Shown piece after piece: positions 50,733 to 59,944 of a stretch of DNA of 64,000 nt (the first letter of the stretch is position 1; every line of letters begins with the position of its first letter). The notes beneath the pieces were generated by a model. The model did not search any database. It was not told the origin of the DNA and was given only the letters and a program-made list of their open reading frames with translations. The position numbers and the translations under genes were made by a program. Origin of the DNA: Bin87 sp965203855 (lineage in GTDB: Bacteria > Chloroflexota > Dehalococcoidia > Lucifugimonadales > UBA3495); NCBI GenBank assembly GCA_965203855.1, contig CBDBDN010000004.1:1-64000 (forward strand). The letters are read 5' to 3'.

Positions 50733-53177
50733 ATGCGCGCTTTTGACTATCCCGAAATCGTTGCCCGCAGCTTGGCCGGCGCCGTGCGGCGGGCGCCGCA
50801 TTGGGTATGGCCGTTGGCGGTGTGCGCCGTATTTGCGGCGGTGGCAATCGCCGTGCTGGACGACTATAAAGTAGCGCGGGACAGCGTAGTGCACCAGCGC
50901 GATCTTGCCATCCGCACTATTGACTACATTCTGGGGGATGCTGACGCCTATTGGGAACCCGGTACAAACGTCAGCGTCAATAATTACTATGGCGCCGCAT
51001 TTGAGGTACTGCCGCATATCGTGGAACGCGTTTTCGGGCTAGATGACGTGCGGGACATCTATTTGACCCGTCATTTGATGGCGCATCTGCTGTTTATTGC
51101 CGCCGGCTGGTTCTGCTACCTGCTGGTTTATCGGATGACGAACAGCCGGCTGCTGGGGCTGTTCGCGATGCTGCTGTTCCTGTTGCATCCCCGAATGTAC
51201 GGCACTTCGTTCTTTAACAGCAAGGATTTGCCCTTTCTGAGTATGTTTATGATTGCCCTCTGCTGCGTCTATTGGGCGTTTCGCAGAGGCACAATCGGGG
51301 CGTTTCTGGTATGCGGGGCAATAGTAGGGATACTGGTCAACTTGCGAATTATGGGGATAATGCTGCTGCCGGCGGTATTGGCGCTGCGGGCCGCCGACCT
51401 TTATTTTGCCGGCAACAGCCGGGAACGGAGAGGTGTTCTAATCAGTGGAGGGGCGTTTGCGCTGTCGGCGGTTGCCATCTACTACGCCAGTATGCCCTAC
51501 TTGTGGAGCGACCCCATTGCCCGTTTCTCGGAACTGATTGCGACGCTTTCCAAGCATCCGGTACAAGGTTACGAACTGTTTCAAGGTCGGCATATTCATT
51601 CCAGTGAACTGCCGGCGCATTATATTCCCACCTGGATCGGGATAACGACCCCTCCGGCGGCGCTGCTGCTGTCGGGCATCGGGATGGCGTCCGGCGTGGC
51701 GCGCGCCATTGCCGGCATTCCGGACCGGGCGGGGGGCGCGCTGCGGAATACTCCACTGCGCTTTGAGCTGCTGCTGGTTGCCGTCATCATATTGACGCTG
51801 CTGGGCGTAGTGCTGCTGTCACCGCATTTCCGCGAAAGCTGGCAGTATATGTACTTTCTCTGGGCGCCGCTGTGCCTGCTGGCGGTGCTGGGTCTGCGTG
51901 CGGCCAGCGCCGGCCTGGGCCGACTGCCGCTGCGGTTGCCGCCGGCAATGTCGCGACGCCGGATTCCGCCCCGCGCCTGGCTCGGCGCCCTGGCCGTCAT
52001 CGTCATCGCCGCCAGCGCAATCCCGATGATACAGCTGCATCCCTATCAGCACTTGTATTTCAATTTTCTGGTGGATCGCAAGACGCCGGAATACCTGGGC
52101 ACGCAGTACGATATAGACTACATCCGCACCGCGCGGCTGGAAGGATACAAGTATCTCTTGCAAAACCACCCCGGGGAACTAATCTATACGCCGGCTGGGA
52201 ATGCCGCATCCGCAAGCGGGGTACCTGATGTCCTGGCGGCGTTTCCGGCAGGAGAGCGGCGGCGGTTCGTCGCCAACCCGAATATGATGCCCAGTTACCG
52301 TGTTGACCACGGTGGACGCAGCCAGCTGCCGTCGGGCGCATCAGATATACTGCTGCCGCCGGTCATCTATTCCCGGCAAGTGTACAATAACACCATAATG
52401 CGGGTAATGGCCACGGACTTGTCGCTGGTGGATACAGACACCGCAGACTCCTACCGCGCCCTTTACCGGACGGCAACGCAAGGGAAGCCTGTCCTGCGGT
52501 CGCATCTTGCGGTGTATCGCAGCGGCCGGCAGCTGACCTTGGCCAAAGCCGACTGCCGCCCTGCGGACGCGCAAAGCCAGTTCCGCATCTGGATGTATCC
52601 CACTCGAGACCAGGATTTGCCGGACAGCTACCATGGGCTCGGGCGCACTTTCACCAGAGCGCCAGTCATCACCTTTGACGGCAAATGCCTGGCGCAAGTT
52701 ACGCTGCCGGACTATGACATAGGCCGCATTGATATAGCGGGAATTGGAACCATCCTGTCGGACGCTTATATTGCCGGGCTGCGGCAGCGGTATGATGCGC
52801 TGGCGTCGAGAAAGCCGGCAATCCGTTCCGAATTCAGCGTTTATATGCAGGATGGGGCGCTGCATTATCTCAAACCCGAATGTACGCAGCGCGATGCCGC
52901 GGCCCCGTTTTACCTGCACGTCGTACCGGCAGACGCAAGCAGCCTGCCGGAAACCCGCCGGGAATACGGATATGCCAACCTGGATTTTCAGTGGAGCGAC
53001 TTTGTGGCCGCCGACGTATATCAGGTGATGCGATACGGCATTGCGTTTGAGGGCCGATGCCTGATAGCGGTTCCGCTGCCGGACTATGACATCGCCGCCA
53101 TTCGCACCGGGCAGTTTGTTCCGGGCGCGGGCCGTTTGTGGGGTGGTGAGTTCGCGGTGCGACCGGCGCAAAATTAA
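50733..53177 (+). CDS. GT39-like membrane protein, cluster 2 paralogue I (two C-terminal repeats)
   Basis: An 814-residue paralogue (GTG 50727 possible as start). Features: LDDYKVARDSVVHQRDL, HPRMYGTSFFNSKDLPF, QLHPYQHLYFNFLVDRKTPE and two Cys-pair domains (ADC...GKC; PEC...GRC). It departs from G and H in the loop after the fourth or fifth helix (YFAGNSRERRGVLISGG for YYAVGWAERRRVIISGG) and in the last repeat, where SDFVAADVYQVMRYGIAFEG is shared with J. It ends VRPAQN, directly before a hydrolase leader, as J does. Confidence 0.8.
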   Translation: MRAFDYPEIVARSLAGAVRRAPHWVWPLAVCAVFAAVAIAVLDDYKVARDSVVHQRDLAIRTIDYILGDADAYWEPGTNVSVNNYYGAAFEVLPHIVERVFGLDDVRDIYLTRHLMAHLLFIAAGWFCYLLVYRMTNSRLLGLFAMLLFLLHPRMYGTSFFNSKDLPFLSMFMIALCCVYWAFRRGTIGAFLVCGAIVGILVNLRIMGIMLLPAVLALRAADLYFAGNSRERRGVLISGGAFALSAVAIYYASMPYLWSDPIARFSELIATLSKHPVQGYELFQGRHIHSSELPAHYIPTWIGITTPPAALLLSGIGMASGVARAIAGIPDRAGGALRNTPLRFELLLVAVIILTLLGVVLLSPHFRESWQYMYFLWAPLCLLAVLGLRAASAGLGRLPLRLPPAMSRRRIPPRAWLGALAVIVIAASAIPMIQLHPYQHLYFNFLVDRKTPEYLGTQYDIDYIRTARLEGYKYLLQNHPGELIYTPAGNAASASGVPDVLAAFPAGERRRFVANPNMMPSYRVDHGGRSQLPSGASDILLPPVIYSRQVYNNTIMRVMATDLSLVDTDTADSYRALYRTATQGKPVLRSHLAVYRSGRQLTLAKADCRPADAQSQFRIWMYPTRDQDLPDSYHGLGRTFTRAPVITFDGKCLAQVTLPDYDIGRIDIAGIGTILSDAYIAGLRQRYDALASRKPAIRSEFSVYMQDGALHYLKPECTQRDAAAPFYLHVVPADASSLPETRREYGYANLDFQWSDFVAADVYQVMRYGIAFEGRCLIAVPLPDYDIAAIRTGQFVPGAGRLWGGEFAVRPAQN

Positions 53178-53218
53178 TGTACAATGCGATGCATTCTGCA
53201 TTTTCAAGGAGAATTCCG

Positions 53219-53767
53219 TTGCACAAGTTCGTCATTTTCTATGCCGCCGTCGTAATGATGCTGGCCGCACTGGCCATTGCCTGCGGCGGCCAGCCTGCGC
53301 CGGAGGCTCCGGCAACGGGGCTTACCGAACCGGCGCCGTCCACGCCAACCGCGGCGGCGACCGCTGAGCCTACAGCGGCCCCGACTGCCGCCGCTGCCGA
53401 CAGCAGTGACGCTACGGCGGAACCCGCTTCCGGCGCCCCCTTGGTGGAGGCATCAACAATGCCTGATTTGCCAAACCCCCACACGCTGGACGCCTTTCCC
53501 GAATCGGCGGCCTACGGGGATTACGCCGTAGGAACTTTTACCTCTTTTGCGGTGGACAACCGGCAGCGGTTTGATCCCTGGAACACCGCTTACGCCAGCC
53601 CGGCCTATCGGGAGATGCTGCGCCGGATTGAAGCCGCCGGGCAAACCCGCACGGTGATTTTCCAGTTGTGGTATCCCGCCGTGCCGGACACGGCCGCCGG
53701 CCTAAATGCCAATATGCGCGGTCGTTTCCCAAGCCGTTCCCCGAAAGTGCTATATGAATTTGCGTAA
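53219..53767 (+). pseudogene. 5' duplicate of the lipoprotein hydrolase
   Basis: The first 482 bp (53219-53700) are a near-identical copy of the start of the hydrolase at 56281, including TTG start, AAGGAG at 7-nt spacing, signal peptide with lipobox LAIAC, and the Ala/Thr/Pro linker. At 53701 the match stops and the frame runs into unrelated sequence (LNANMRGRFPSRSP...) to a stop at 53767, overlapping the start of paralogue J. The product, if made, would be a 183-residue secreted lipoprotein stub without catalytic residues. Confidence 0.8.
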
Positions 53768-56240
53768 GGCTACGGCGGCTGGCTATCAAATTGCCGCTCG
53801 CATCTTTCGCGGCACCGACAGGCGGGCGGAGCCGTCCGACTTGCCGGAGCCGTTGCGTCAGGTTCCCCATTGGGCATATCCTTTGGCAATCTGCGTCGTC
53901 TTGCTGGCGGTGAGCGTAACCATAGTCGACGACTACAAAGTTCGGGGGGACACCGTCACATTTCAGCGCGAGCTCGCCCTCAGAACCGTTGACTACATTC
54001 TGGGCGATTCCAACGCTTATTGGGAGACGGGACACGGCTACTACACTAATTTTTACGGCGTCGCATTTGAGATGCCGATGCTTTTGGTGGAACGCATACT
54101 GGGTTTAGAGGATTTTCGGCACATATACATCGGCCGGCATTTGATGACGCATCTGTTCTTTATCGCGGCCGGCTGGTTCTGCTATCTGCTGGTTTATCGG
54201 ATGACGAACAGTCGGCTGCTGGCGCTTTTCGCAATGCTGCTGTTCCTGCTGCATCCGCGGATGTACGGCAATTCGTTTTTCAACGACAAAGATTTGCCAT
54301 TTCTCAGTATGTTTATGATTGCCCTGTTTTGCGTGCACTGGGCGTTCCGAAGGGGTACAGTGGCGGCGTTTCTGGTCTGCGGCGCGGCGGTAGGCATTCT
54401 GATTAGCTTGCGAATTATGGGAATAATGCTCTTGCCGGCCGTTCTGGCCATGCGCGCGGTTGATATTTATTATGCCGGCAGCCCGACAGAACGCAAGCAG
54501 GCGCTAATCAGCACCGTGGCGTTTGCCCTGTCGGCAATAGCAATCTACTACGCTAGTATGCCATACTTGTGGAGCGCTCCAATTGACCGTTTTACGGAAA
54601 TGGTTACGCTGTTCTACCGGCATCACGATTTGGGTTACGAACTGTTCCGGGGGCAATACATCTATTCCCCGGATCTGCCGGCGTACTATATTCCCTACTG
54701 GATTGCGATAACTACGCCGCCATTGGTGCTGCTGCTGTCGGCGACTGGCATTGCCGCCGTCGCCTGGCGCATTGTCGCCGCCGCGCGCGCCCGGAGCGCA
54801 GCCGTCTTGCACAATACCGGGCTCCGCTTTGCTCTGCTGCTGGTCGCAGTAGCTGTGCTGCCGCTGCTGGGCGCAGCTGTTCTGTCTTTCATTTTTTTGG
54901 ACGGGTGGCGGCGTATGTATTTTCTCTGGGCGCCGCTGTGTCTGCTGGCGGCGCCGGGTTTGCAGTTGGCAGCCTCGGGGTTGGCCCAGTTGCCGTTTCC
55001 GGGCCGATTTCGGCTGCCGGCCCGGGTTTATATAGGCGCGTTGGCCGGCATCACACTGGCCGTCGTAATAGCCCAGAATATACAGCTGCATCCATACCAG
55101 CATTTGTACTTTAACCTCTTGATGGATCGCAAAACCCCGGAATATCTGGGAACGCAGTACGATATAGATTATAACCGTACCGCGCGACTGGAAGCGTATC
55201 AATGGATTATTGACAACCATCCCGGTGAAGCTATACATACACCGGAGTTGCACAATTTACCGCTATATTTGAACCACCCATCAATAAACGATGTGCTGGC
55301 AAAGGTTCCGGAAGCACAGCGGCGACGGTTTGTTTTCGACCCGCGGTCCGGTCATGACTACTATGTTGACCACGGCGGACGCAGCCGACTCCCGGCGGGA
55401 GCGTCTGATATACTGCTGCCGCCCGTCATCTACTCTCGGCAAGTGTACAACAATACCATAATGCGGGTAATGGCTGCCAACTTGTCGCTGGTGGATGCAG
55501 ACACCGCAGACTTCTACCGCATTTTATACCGTACGGCAACGCAAGGCGAGCCCGTCCTGCGGTCGCGCTTTGACGTGTATCGCAGCGGCAAGCAACTGAC
55601 TCTGGCACAAGATGATTGCCGGCCTGAGTATATGCAAAGCCGGTTCGAAATTTGGATGTATCCCACCCGCGGCCAGGATTTGCCGGTCAGCTACCGCCGG
55701 CTAGGGCGCACTTTTACCGGGGCCCCACTTATTACATTTGACGGCAAATGCCTGGCGCAGATTACACTGCCCGACTATGACATAGGCCGCATTGATATAG
55801 CGGGAGTGGGCACCATCCTGTCAGACGATTATGTTGAGCGGGTGCATCAGCGGTACGACTCGCTGGCGTCGCGGAAGCCGGCAATCCATTCTGATTTTAC
55901 CGTCTATATGCAAGATGGCGCACTGCATTACTTGAAGCCTGATTGTACGCAGCGCGATACCGCCGCCTGGTTTTACTTGCACATCATACCCGCCGACAGC
56001 AGCAATCTGCCTGCGACCCGGCAAGAGTACGGATATGCCAACCTGGATTTTCAGTGGAGCGACTTTGTAGCCTCTGACGTATATCATGTTATGCGATACG
56101 GTATTGCGTTTGAGGGCCGATGCATGATCACGGTTCCATTGCCGGACTATGACATCGCCGCCATACGCACCGGGCAGTTTGTTCCCGGCGCGGGCCGTTT
56201 GTGGGGTGGAGAGTTTGCGGTGCGACCGGCGCAAAATTAA
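53754..56240 (+). CDS. GT39-like membrane protein, cluster 2 paralogue J (two C-terminal repeats)
   Basis: An 828-residue paralogue, the most divergent of cluster 2. The start MNLRKATAAGYQIAARIF at 53754 overlaps the preceding pseudogene by 14 bp and has GAAAG upstream. Motifs: VDDYKVRGDTVTFQREL, HPRMYGNSFFNDKDLPF (Asp where others have Ser), QLHPYQHLYFNLLMDRKTPE. Two Cys-pair domains follow (DDC...GKC; PDC...GRC). It contains an extra stretch (HTPELHNLPLYLNHPSINDV) around residues 498-517. Together with the partial hydrolase upstream it forms a duplicated unit. Confidence 0.8.
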   Translation: MNLRKATAAGYQIAARIFRGTDRRAEPSDLPEPLRQVPHWAYPLAICVVLLAVSVTIVDDYKVRGDTVTFQRELALRTVDYILGDSNAYWETGHGYYTNFYGVAFEMPMLLVERILGLEDFRHIYIGRHLMTHLFFIAAGWFCYLLVYRMTNSRLLALFAMLLFLLHPRMYGNSFFNDKDLPFLSMFMIALFCVHWAFRRGTVAAFLVCGAAVGILISLRIMGIMLLPAVLAMRAVDIYYAGSPTERKQALISTVAFALSAIAIYYASMPYLWSAPIDRFTEMVTLFYRHHDLGYELFRGQYIYSPDLPAYYIPYWIAITTPPLVLLLSATGIAAVAWRIVAAARARSAAVLHNTGLRFALLLVAVAVLPLLGAAVLSFIFLDGWRRMYFLWAPLCLLAAPGLQLAASGLAQLPFPGRFRLPARVYIGALAGITLAVVIAQNIQLHPYQHLYFNLLMDRKTPEYLGTQYDIDYNRTARLEAYQWIIDNHPGEAIHTPELHNLPLYLNHPSINDVLAKVPEAQRRRFVFDPRSGHDYYVDHGGRSRLPAGASDILLPPVIYSRQVYNNTIMRVMAANLSLVDADTADFYRILYRTATQGEPVLRSRFDVYRSGKQLTLAQDDCRPEYMQSRFEIWMYPTRGQDLPVSYRRLGRTFTGAPLITFDGKCLAQITLPDYDIGRIDIAGVGTILSDDYVERVHQRYDSLASRKPAIHSDFTVYMQDGALHYLKPDCTQRDTAAWFYLHIIPADSSNLPATRQEYGYANLDFQWSDFVASDVYHVMRYGIAFEGRCMITVPLPDYDIAAIRTGQFVPGAGRLWGGEFAVRPAQN

Positions 56241-56242
56241 TG

Positions 56243-56273
56243 TATAATGCGGGGCATTCTGCATTTTAAGGAG
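56243..56273 (+). promoter_or_regulatory. Leader of the hydrolase: -10 box, small palindrome and RBS
   Basis: TATAAT at 56243-56248 overlaps AATGC-GGG-GCATT (56246-56258), and AAGGAG (56268-56273) stands 7 nt before the TTG start. The duplicate at 53180 has TACAAT and AATGC-GAT-GCATT, so the palindrome is kept while the loop and -10 changed. No good -35 box is seen. Confidence 0.5.
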
Positions 56274-56280
56274 ATTTCCG

Positions 56281-58290
56281 TTGCACAAGTTCGTCATTTT
56301 CTATGCCGCCGTCGTAATGATGCTGGCCGCACTGGCCATCGCCTGCGGCGGCCAGCCTGCGCCAGAGGCTCCGGCAACGTGGCTTACCGAACCAGCGCCG
56401 TCCACGCCAACCGCGGCGGCGACCGCGGAGCCGACTGCGGCCCCGACTGCCGCCGCTGCCGACAGCAGCGACGCTACGGCGGAACCCGCTTCCGGGGCCC
56501 CCTTGGTGGAGGCATCAACAATGCCTGATTTGCCAAACCCCCACACGCTGGACGCCTTTCCCGAATCGGCGGCCTATGGAGATTACGCCGTAGGAACTTT
56601 TACCTCTTTTGCGGTGGACAACCGGCAGCGGTTTGATCCCTGGAACACCGCTTACGCCAGCCCGGCCTATCGGGAGATGCTGCGCCGGGTTGAAGCCGCC
56701 GGGCAAACCCGCACGGTGATTTTCCAGCTGTGGTATCCCGCCGTGCCGGACACGGCCGCCGGCCGGCTGGACGGTGTGCGGTCTCCATACCCGGCGGCGG
56801 ACGGGCGGCGCGCGGCCCACCTGGATTTCTTTCTGCGGGATGAGGCCTTGTACACTAGCGGCGGCGGGGGCGGCTTTCTGAATCCGCAAATCCTCTATGC
56901 TGACGACGGCGTATCGCTGGGGCAGGCGCCGCCGGACCGGCAAGCCGCGGTCAACGCCGACATCGCTCGCCAGAATATGACGCTGCCGCAGGGCGCATGG
57001 CTGGACGCTACGCCGGTGGATGCGCCCGACAACGGCAAGTTTCCGGTCATCGTCATCGCCCACGGGTTGGGTGGCCATCATAGTATGTGGGGCAAGCAGG
57101 CCGAGTTTTTGGCCTCGCACGGCTACATCGTTGCGGCGCCCACTTTCATATCCGACGGCACTTTGCCGATGGTATTTCACGACCCGGCATCGCCTTTCGC
57201 CAACTCTGCTACGCCGGCGGAAGTGCAGGAAGCTTACCGCGTTTTGACTGGGGAATTCAAAGTAATTCCGCAGTTTTACCAGATGATGTTCGGCGTTGAT
57301 CTTTCCGGCGGGTTTGAAGCTCTGGCGCGATTTGATCCGGCGGCGACGCAGGCCATCCCCGGCGGTGCGGAACGGGCTACTACGATGATGCAGAACCTGT
57401 TCCGCCAACGCGTTGCCGATGTGGGACTAACGCTGCACACTGTCCGAATGCTGGGCGCGGATGCCGGCGAATGTCGTACCGCGCTCACGGCAATGGGCGC
57501 CGTTACCGTTGCTGCTGAACGGTGCGGTCTGCTGGCCGGGCGGGTTGACGGCGCCCGCGTGGGCCTTTCCGGGCATTCTCTGGGCGCAATGACGGCGCTG
57601 CTGGGCGTCAATCATCTGCCTGGCGTCGATGCGGCTTTGGGCATCAACAACGCTCCGCCGTTCACCTGGACGCCGGAGGAAATGTATGGCAGCGGAGATG
57701 CTGCGGACGGCCAGCCTATCGGCAGCCGGCAGCCCGTATTTATAATGATTGGCGACGAGGACGCATTCGTGCAGTCCATTTTCGTAACGCTGTTCCAGGC
57801 TTCGCTGGCGGCAGCCGGGGGCGATCCGACGCGGGCCTTTCCGCTGGAATCGGAACGGGCGCAGCCGGAGCGGCTGGAAAATCCGCAGCCCGTTGCGCTC
57901 AGCAGCTATCAGCGGGCTACCTGGGACCGCATATTTGCCGTCGTCCGCGACACCGACCACAGCATACTGGTTGACGATTTTGCGCGTAACAACCCGTGGC
58001 CGGCCTACCAGCGCGGCGAAATTCCTTTCGCACAGACTCCGGTGCGTCTCCGCAAGGCTACCGGGGCGGCGGCTTTTGAGCTGCCGGCGCCGTCCGGCGA
58101 ACCTTATTACCAGATGGATTGGGCCGAAGTTCCTGGGGCGGGCGAGGTCTATCTGCCGCACTTGGTGCGCGACTGGTACACCCGCGCCTGGTTTGACTGG
58201 TATCTCAAAGATGACCAGGAAGCCCGCAGCCGCCTGCAAGGCGACGGCCCGTTTGGCGCGCTGACCTACACGCTGCGAGAGGTGCAGTAG
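56281..58290 (+). CDS. Secreted lipoprotein alpha/beta hydrolase (PAF-acetylhydrolase-like)
   Basis: A 669-residue predicted lipoprotein with TTG start. Signal peptide residues 1-21 end in the lipobox LAIAC (Cys22), followed by an Ala/Thr/Pro linker of about 50 residues that would span the cell wall. The catalytic domain shows VIVIAHGLGGHHSMWG (oxyanion His261-Gly), GLSGHSLGAMTALLG with nucleophile Ser433, GDEDAF near Asp492, and DTDHSILVDDF with His560, the full Ser-Asp-His set of a PAF-AH/lipase-type esterase. The last ~60 residues, YLPHLVRDWYTRAWFDWYLK, are usual for secreted dienelactone-hydrolase-like proteins. Substrate unknown; it follows the surface-glycan paralogues and may edit surface esters. 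Confidence 0.83.
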   Translation: MHKFVIFYAAVVMMLAALAIACGGQPAPEAPATWLTEPAPSTPTAAATAEPTAAPTAAAADSSDATAEPASGAPLVEASTMPDLPNPHTLDAFPESAAYGDYAVGTFTSFAVDNRQRFDPWNTAYASPAYREMLRRVEAAGQTRTVIFQLWYPAVPDTAAGRLDGVRSPYPAADGRRAAHLDFFLRDEALYTSGGGGGFLNPQILYADDGVSLGQAPPDRQAAVNADIARQNMTLPQGAWLDATPVDAPDNGKFPVIVIAHGLGGHHSMWGKQAEFLASHGYIVAAPTFISDGTLPMVFHDPASPFANSATPAEVQEAYRVLTGEFKVIPQFYQMMFGVDLSGGFEALARFDPAATQAIPGGAERATTMMQNLFRQRVADVGLTLHTVRMLGADAGECRTALTAMGAVTVAAERCGLLAGRVDGARVGLSGHSLGAMTALLGVNHLPGVDAALGINNAPPFTWTPEEMYGSGDAADGQPIGSRQPVFIMIGDEDAFVQSIFVTLFQASLAAAGGDPTRAFPLESERAQPERLENPQPVALSSYQRATWDRIFAVVRDTDHSILVDDFARNNPWPAYQRGEIPFAQTPVRLRKATGAAAFELPAPSGEPYYQMDWAEVPGAGEVYLPHLVRDWYTRAWFDWYLKDDQEARSRLQGDGPFGALTYTLREVQ

Positions 58291-58310
58291 CGCAGCGTTG
58301 CTTAGTTCCG

Positions 58311-58364
58311 CTCCGCATCCGCCCCGGCCCTCTCTAATGGGAGGGGGACGGGGTGGATGCGGAG
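58311..58364. terminator. Long imperfect hairpin after the hydrolase gene
   Basis: CTCCGCATCC (58311-58320) pairs with GGATGCGGAG (58355-58364), and the inner CCCCG and CCCTC blocks pair with CGGGG and GAGGG. It starts 20 bp after the stop codon and no T tract follows. The rest of 58291-58585 contains REP-related sequence and no gene. Confidence 0.6.
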
Positions 58365-58440
58365 TCCATCCGAGGGGCCGGGATTCCGGAGCTGGGTATT
58401 TACACCGATGGGCAGGATGGACGGGATGAATGGGGATTTT

Positions 58441-58467
58441 GGATTCCGGCTTGGGGCGGAATGACGG
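58441..58467. repeat. REP-like element
   Basis: GGATTCCGGCTTGGGGCGGA followed by ATGACGG is an inverse-orientation copy of the dispersed palindrome, preceded by the associated ACACCGATGGGCAGGATGG sequence. Confidence 0.65.
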
Positions 58468-58585
58468 AAAAAATTGAACCGCCTAATTGGAACGTTACCG
58501 GTGACGGCGGCATTGTTGACATTCCGTTGCGGTTGGGGCTAAATTGGCGGGAAATCCACCCGGCCCATGCCGCTGCGAGGCTGTT

Positions 58586-59818
58586 ATGATGCTGAAAGAG
58601 CGTATCCATGACGAGCTGCTGTCCCCGGAGAACCTGCGGGATCCCTACCCCTACTACGCGACGCTGCGCGAGGATGCTCCGGTCTATTGGAACTCCAAGT
58701 TTGACACTTGGGTGGTAACCTCCTACCAGGCGGTGGTGTGGGCGCTGCGCCATCCCGAGCATTTCTCGTCCGAAGTGTTCCTGCGCGACGAGAAGCCGCC
58801 CAGCCCGCCCATTTCCGAGGCGGACTTTCCGAAGTACCAGTTCAACCTGGACTATATGAACAACTGGTTCATCCGGCGCGACCGCCCCGACCATCTGCGG
58901 ATGCGCCGCGCCGTCCATCCGGTGTTCAATCCCAAGTACATTGACAACCGCTTTCGGGCGATGGTGCAGGGCATCATCCAGGATCTGCTGCAAGACTTTG
59001 ATGCGGAAAGCGGCGGGATGGATGTGCTGAAGGATTTCGCCAACGCAATGCCGGTGCTGGTTATCGCCAACTGGCTGGGGATGCCCGCCGATGACCGGGA
59101 GTTTATCCGTACCCTGTCCCGGCAGCTGCTTTCGCTGGACCAGGAAACTCCCGACCGCCATACCCGCGTTCACGAGGCTATCACCACGCTGAACGACTAT
59201 GTGAATCCGCTGGTGGAAACCCGCGTCAGCGAGCCGGCCGACGACCTGCTGTCCGTGCTGGCCATCGGAGAGCGGGAGGGCGAACTGTCCCGGGAGGAAG
59301 TGCTGGGCAACACGCTGCTGCTGCTGATTGCCGGCCATCAGACTACTATCAACCTGATTGGCAACGGCACGATGGCGCTGATGCGTAACCCCGACCAGTG
59401 GCAGATGCTGAAAGAGGATGACAGCCTGCTGGTGCGCGCCACTGAGGAACTGCTGCGCTACGATTCGCCGGTCAAGCGCGCGCCGCGCATCGCCTTGCAA
59501 GACATTGAGCTGGGCGGTGAGAAAATCCGCGAGGGCGAAAAGGTGATGGTGATTATCAACGCCGCCAACCGGGACCCGATGGCCTTTGAGAAACCGGAGG
59601 ATCTGGACATTACCCGGTATCCGAACCCTCATGTGGCCTTTGGCGGCGGCATTCATCACTGCCTGGGCGCCAACCTGGCGCGGCTGGAGGGGCAAGAGGC
59701 GTTCCGCGCTTTGACCCACAAGTTCCCGCCGTTCCGGTTCGCCAGCGACCCGGATGCGCTGGAATACCACAACCTGCTCAACATCCGGGGCGTAACCAGC
59801 CTGCCGGCGGAGTGGTAG
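58586..59818 (+). CDS. Cytochrome P450
   Basis: A 410-residue soluble bacterial P450, normal length. The I-helix oxygen-binding motif is AGHQTT (249-254), the K-helix ExxR is E288-R291 (TEELLRYDSPVKR), and the heme loop is FGGGIHHCLGANLAR with the thiolate ligand Cys359. GAGG lies 5 nt before ATG 58586 (8 nt before 58589). It monooxygenates an unknown substrate and needs ferredoxin or a similar donor, which is not encoded nearby. It stands alone, bracketed by REP elements. Confidence 0.93.
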   Translation: MMLKERIHDELLSPENLRDPYPYYATLREDAPVYWNSKFDTWVVTSYQAVVWALRHPEHFSSEVFLRDEKPPSPPISEADFPKYQFNLDYMNNWFIRRDRPDHLRMRRAVHPVFNPKYIDNRFRAMVQGIIQDLLQDFDAESGGMDVLKDFANAMPVLVIANWLGMPADDREFIRTLSRQLLSLDQETPDRHTRVHEAITTLNDYVNPLVETRVSEPADDLLSVLAIGEREGELSREEVLGNTLLLLIAGHQTTINLIGNGTMALMRNPDQWQMLKEDDSLLVRATEELLRYDSPVKRAPRIALQDIELGGEKIREGEKVMVIINAANRDPMAFEKPEDLDITRYPNPHVAFGGGIHHCLGANLARLEGQEAFRALTHKFPPFRFASDPDALEYHNLLNIRGVTSLPAEW

Positions 59819-59854
59819 GGGGTTGGCATGGATAAAGGGGATGGACGGGATGGG

Positions 59855-59882
59855 GGATTCCGGCTTGCGCCGGAATGACGGG
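59855..59882. repeat. REP-like element
   Basis: GGATTCCGGCTTGCGCCGGA then ATGACGG; a second half-site follows at about 59894-59907. It lies between the convergent P450 and regulator genes. Confidence 0.7.
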
Positions 59883-59944
59883 ACGGGTTCGGGCGCCGGA
59901 ATGACGGTTGTGGGCGTCGGATTGACGGTGAATATGCCCATCCC

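Noticed and set aside
58400..59941. Minus-strand open frame of 513 codons
   Set aside because: Antisense of the P450, whose heme and I-helix motifs are complete.
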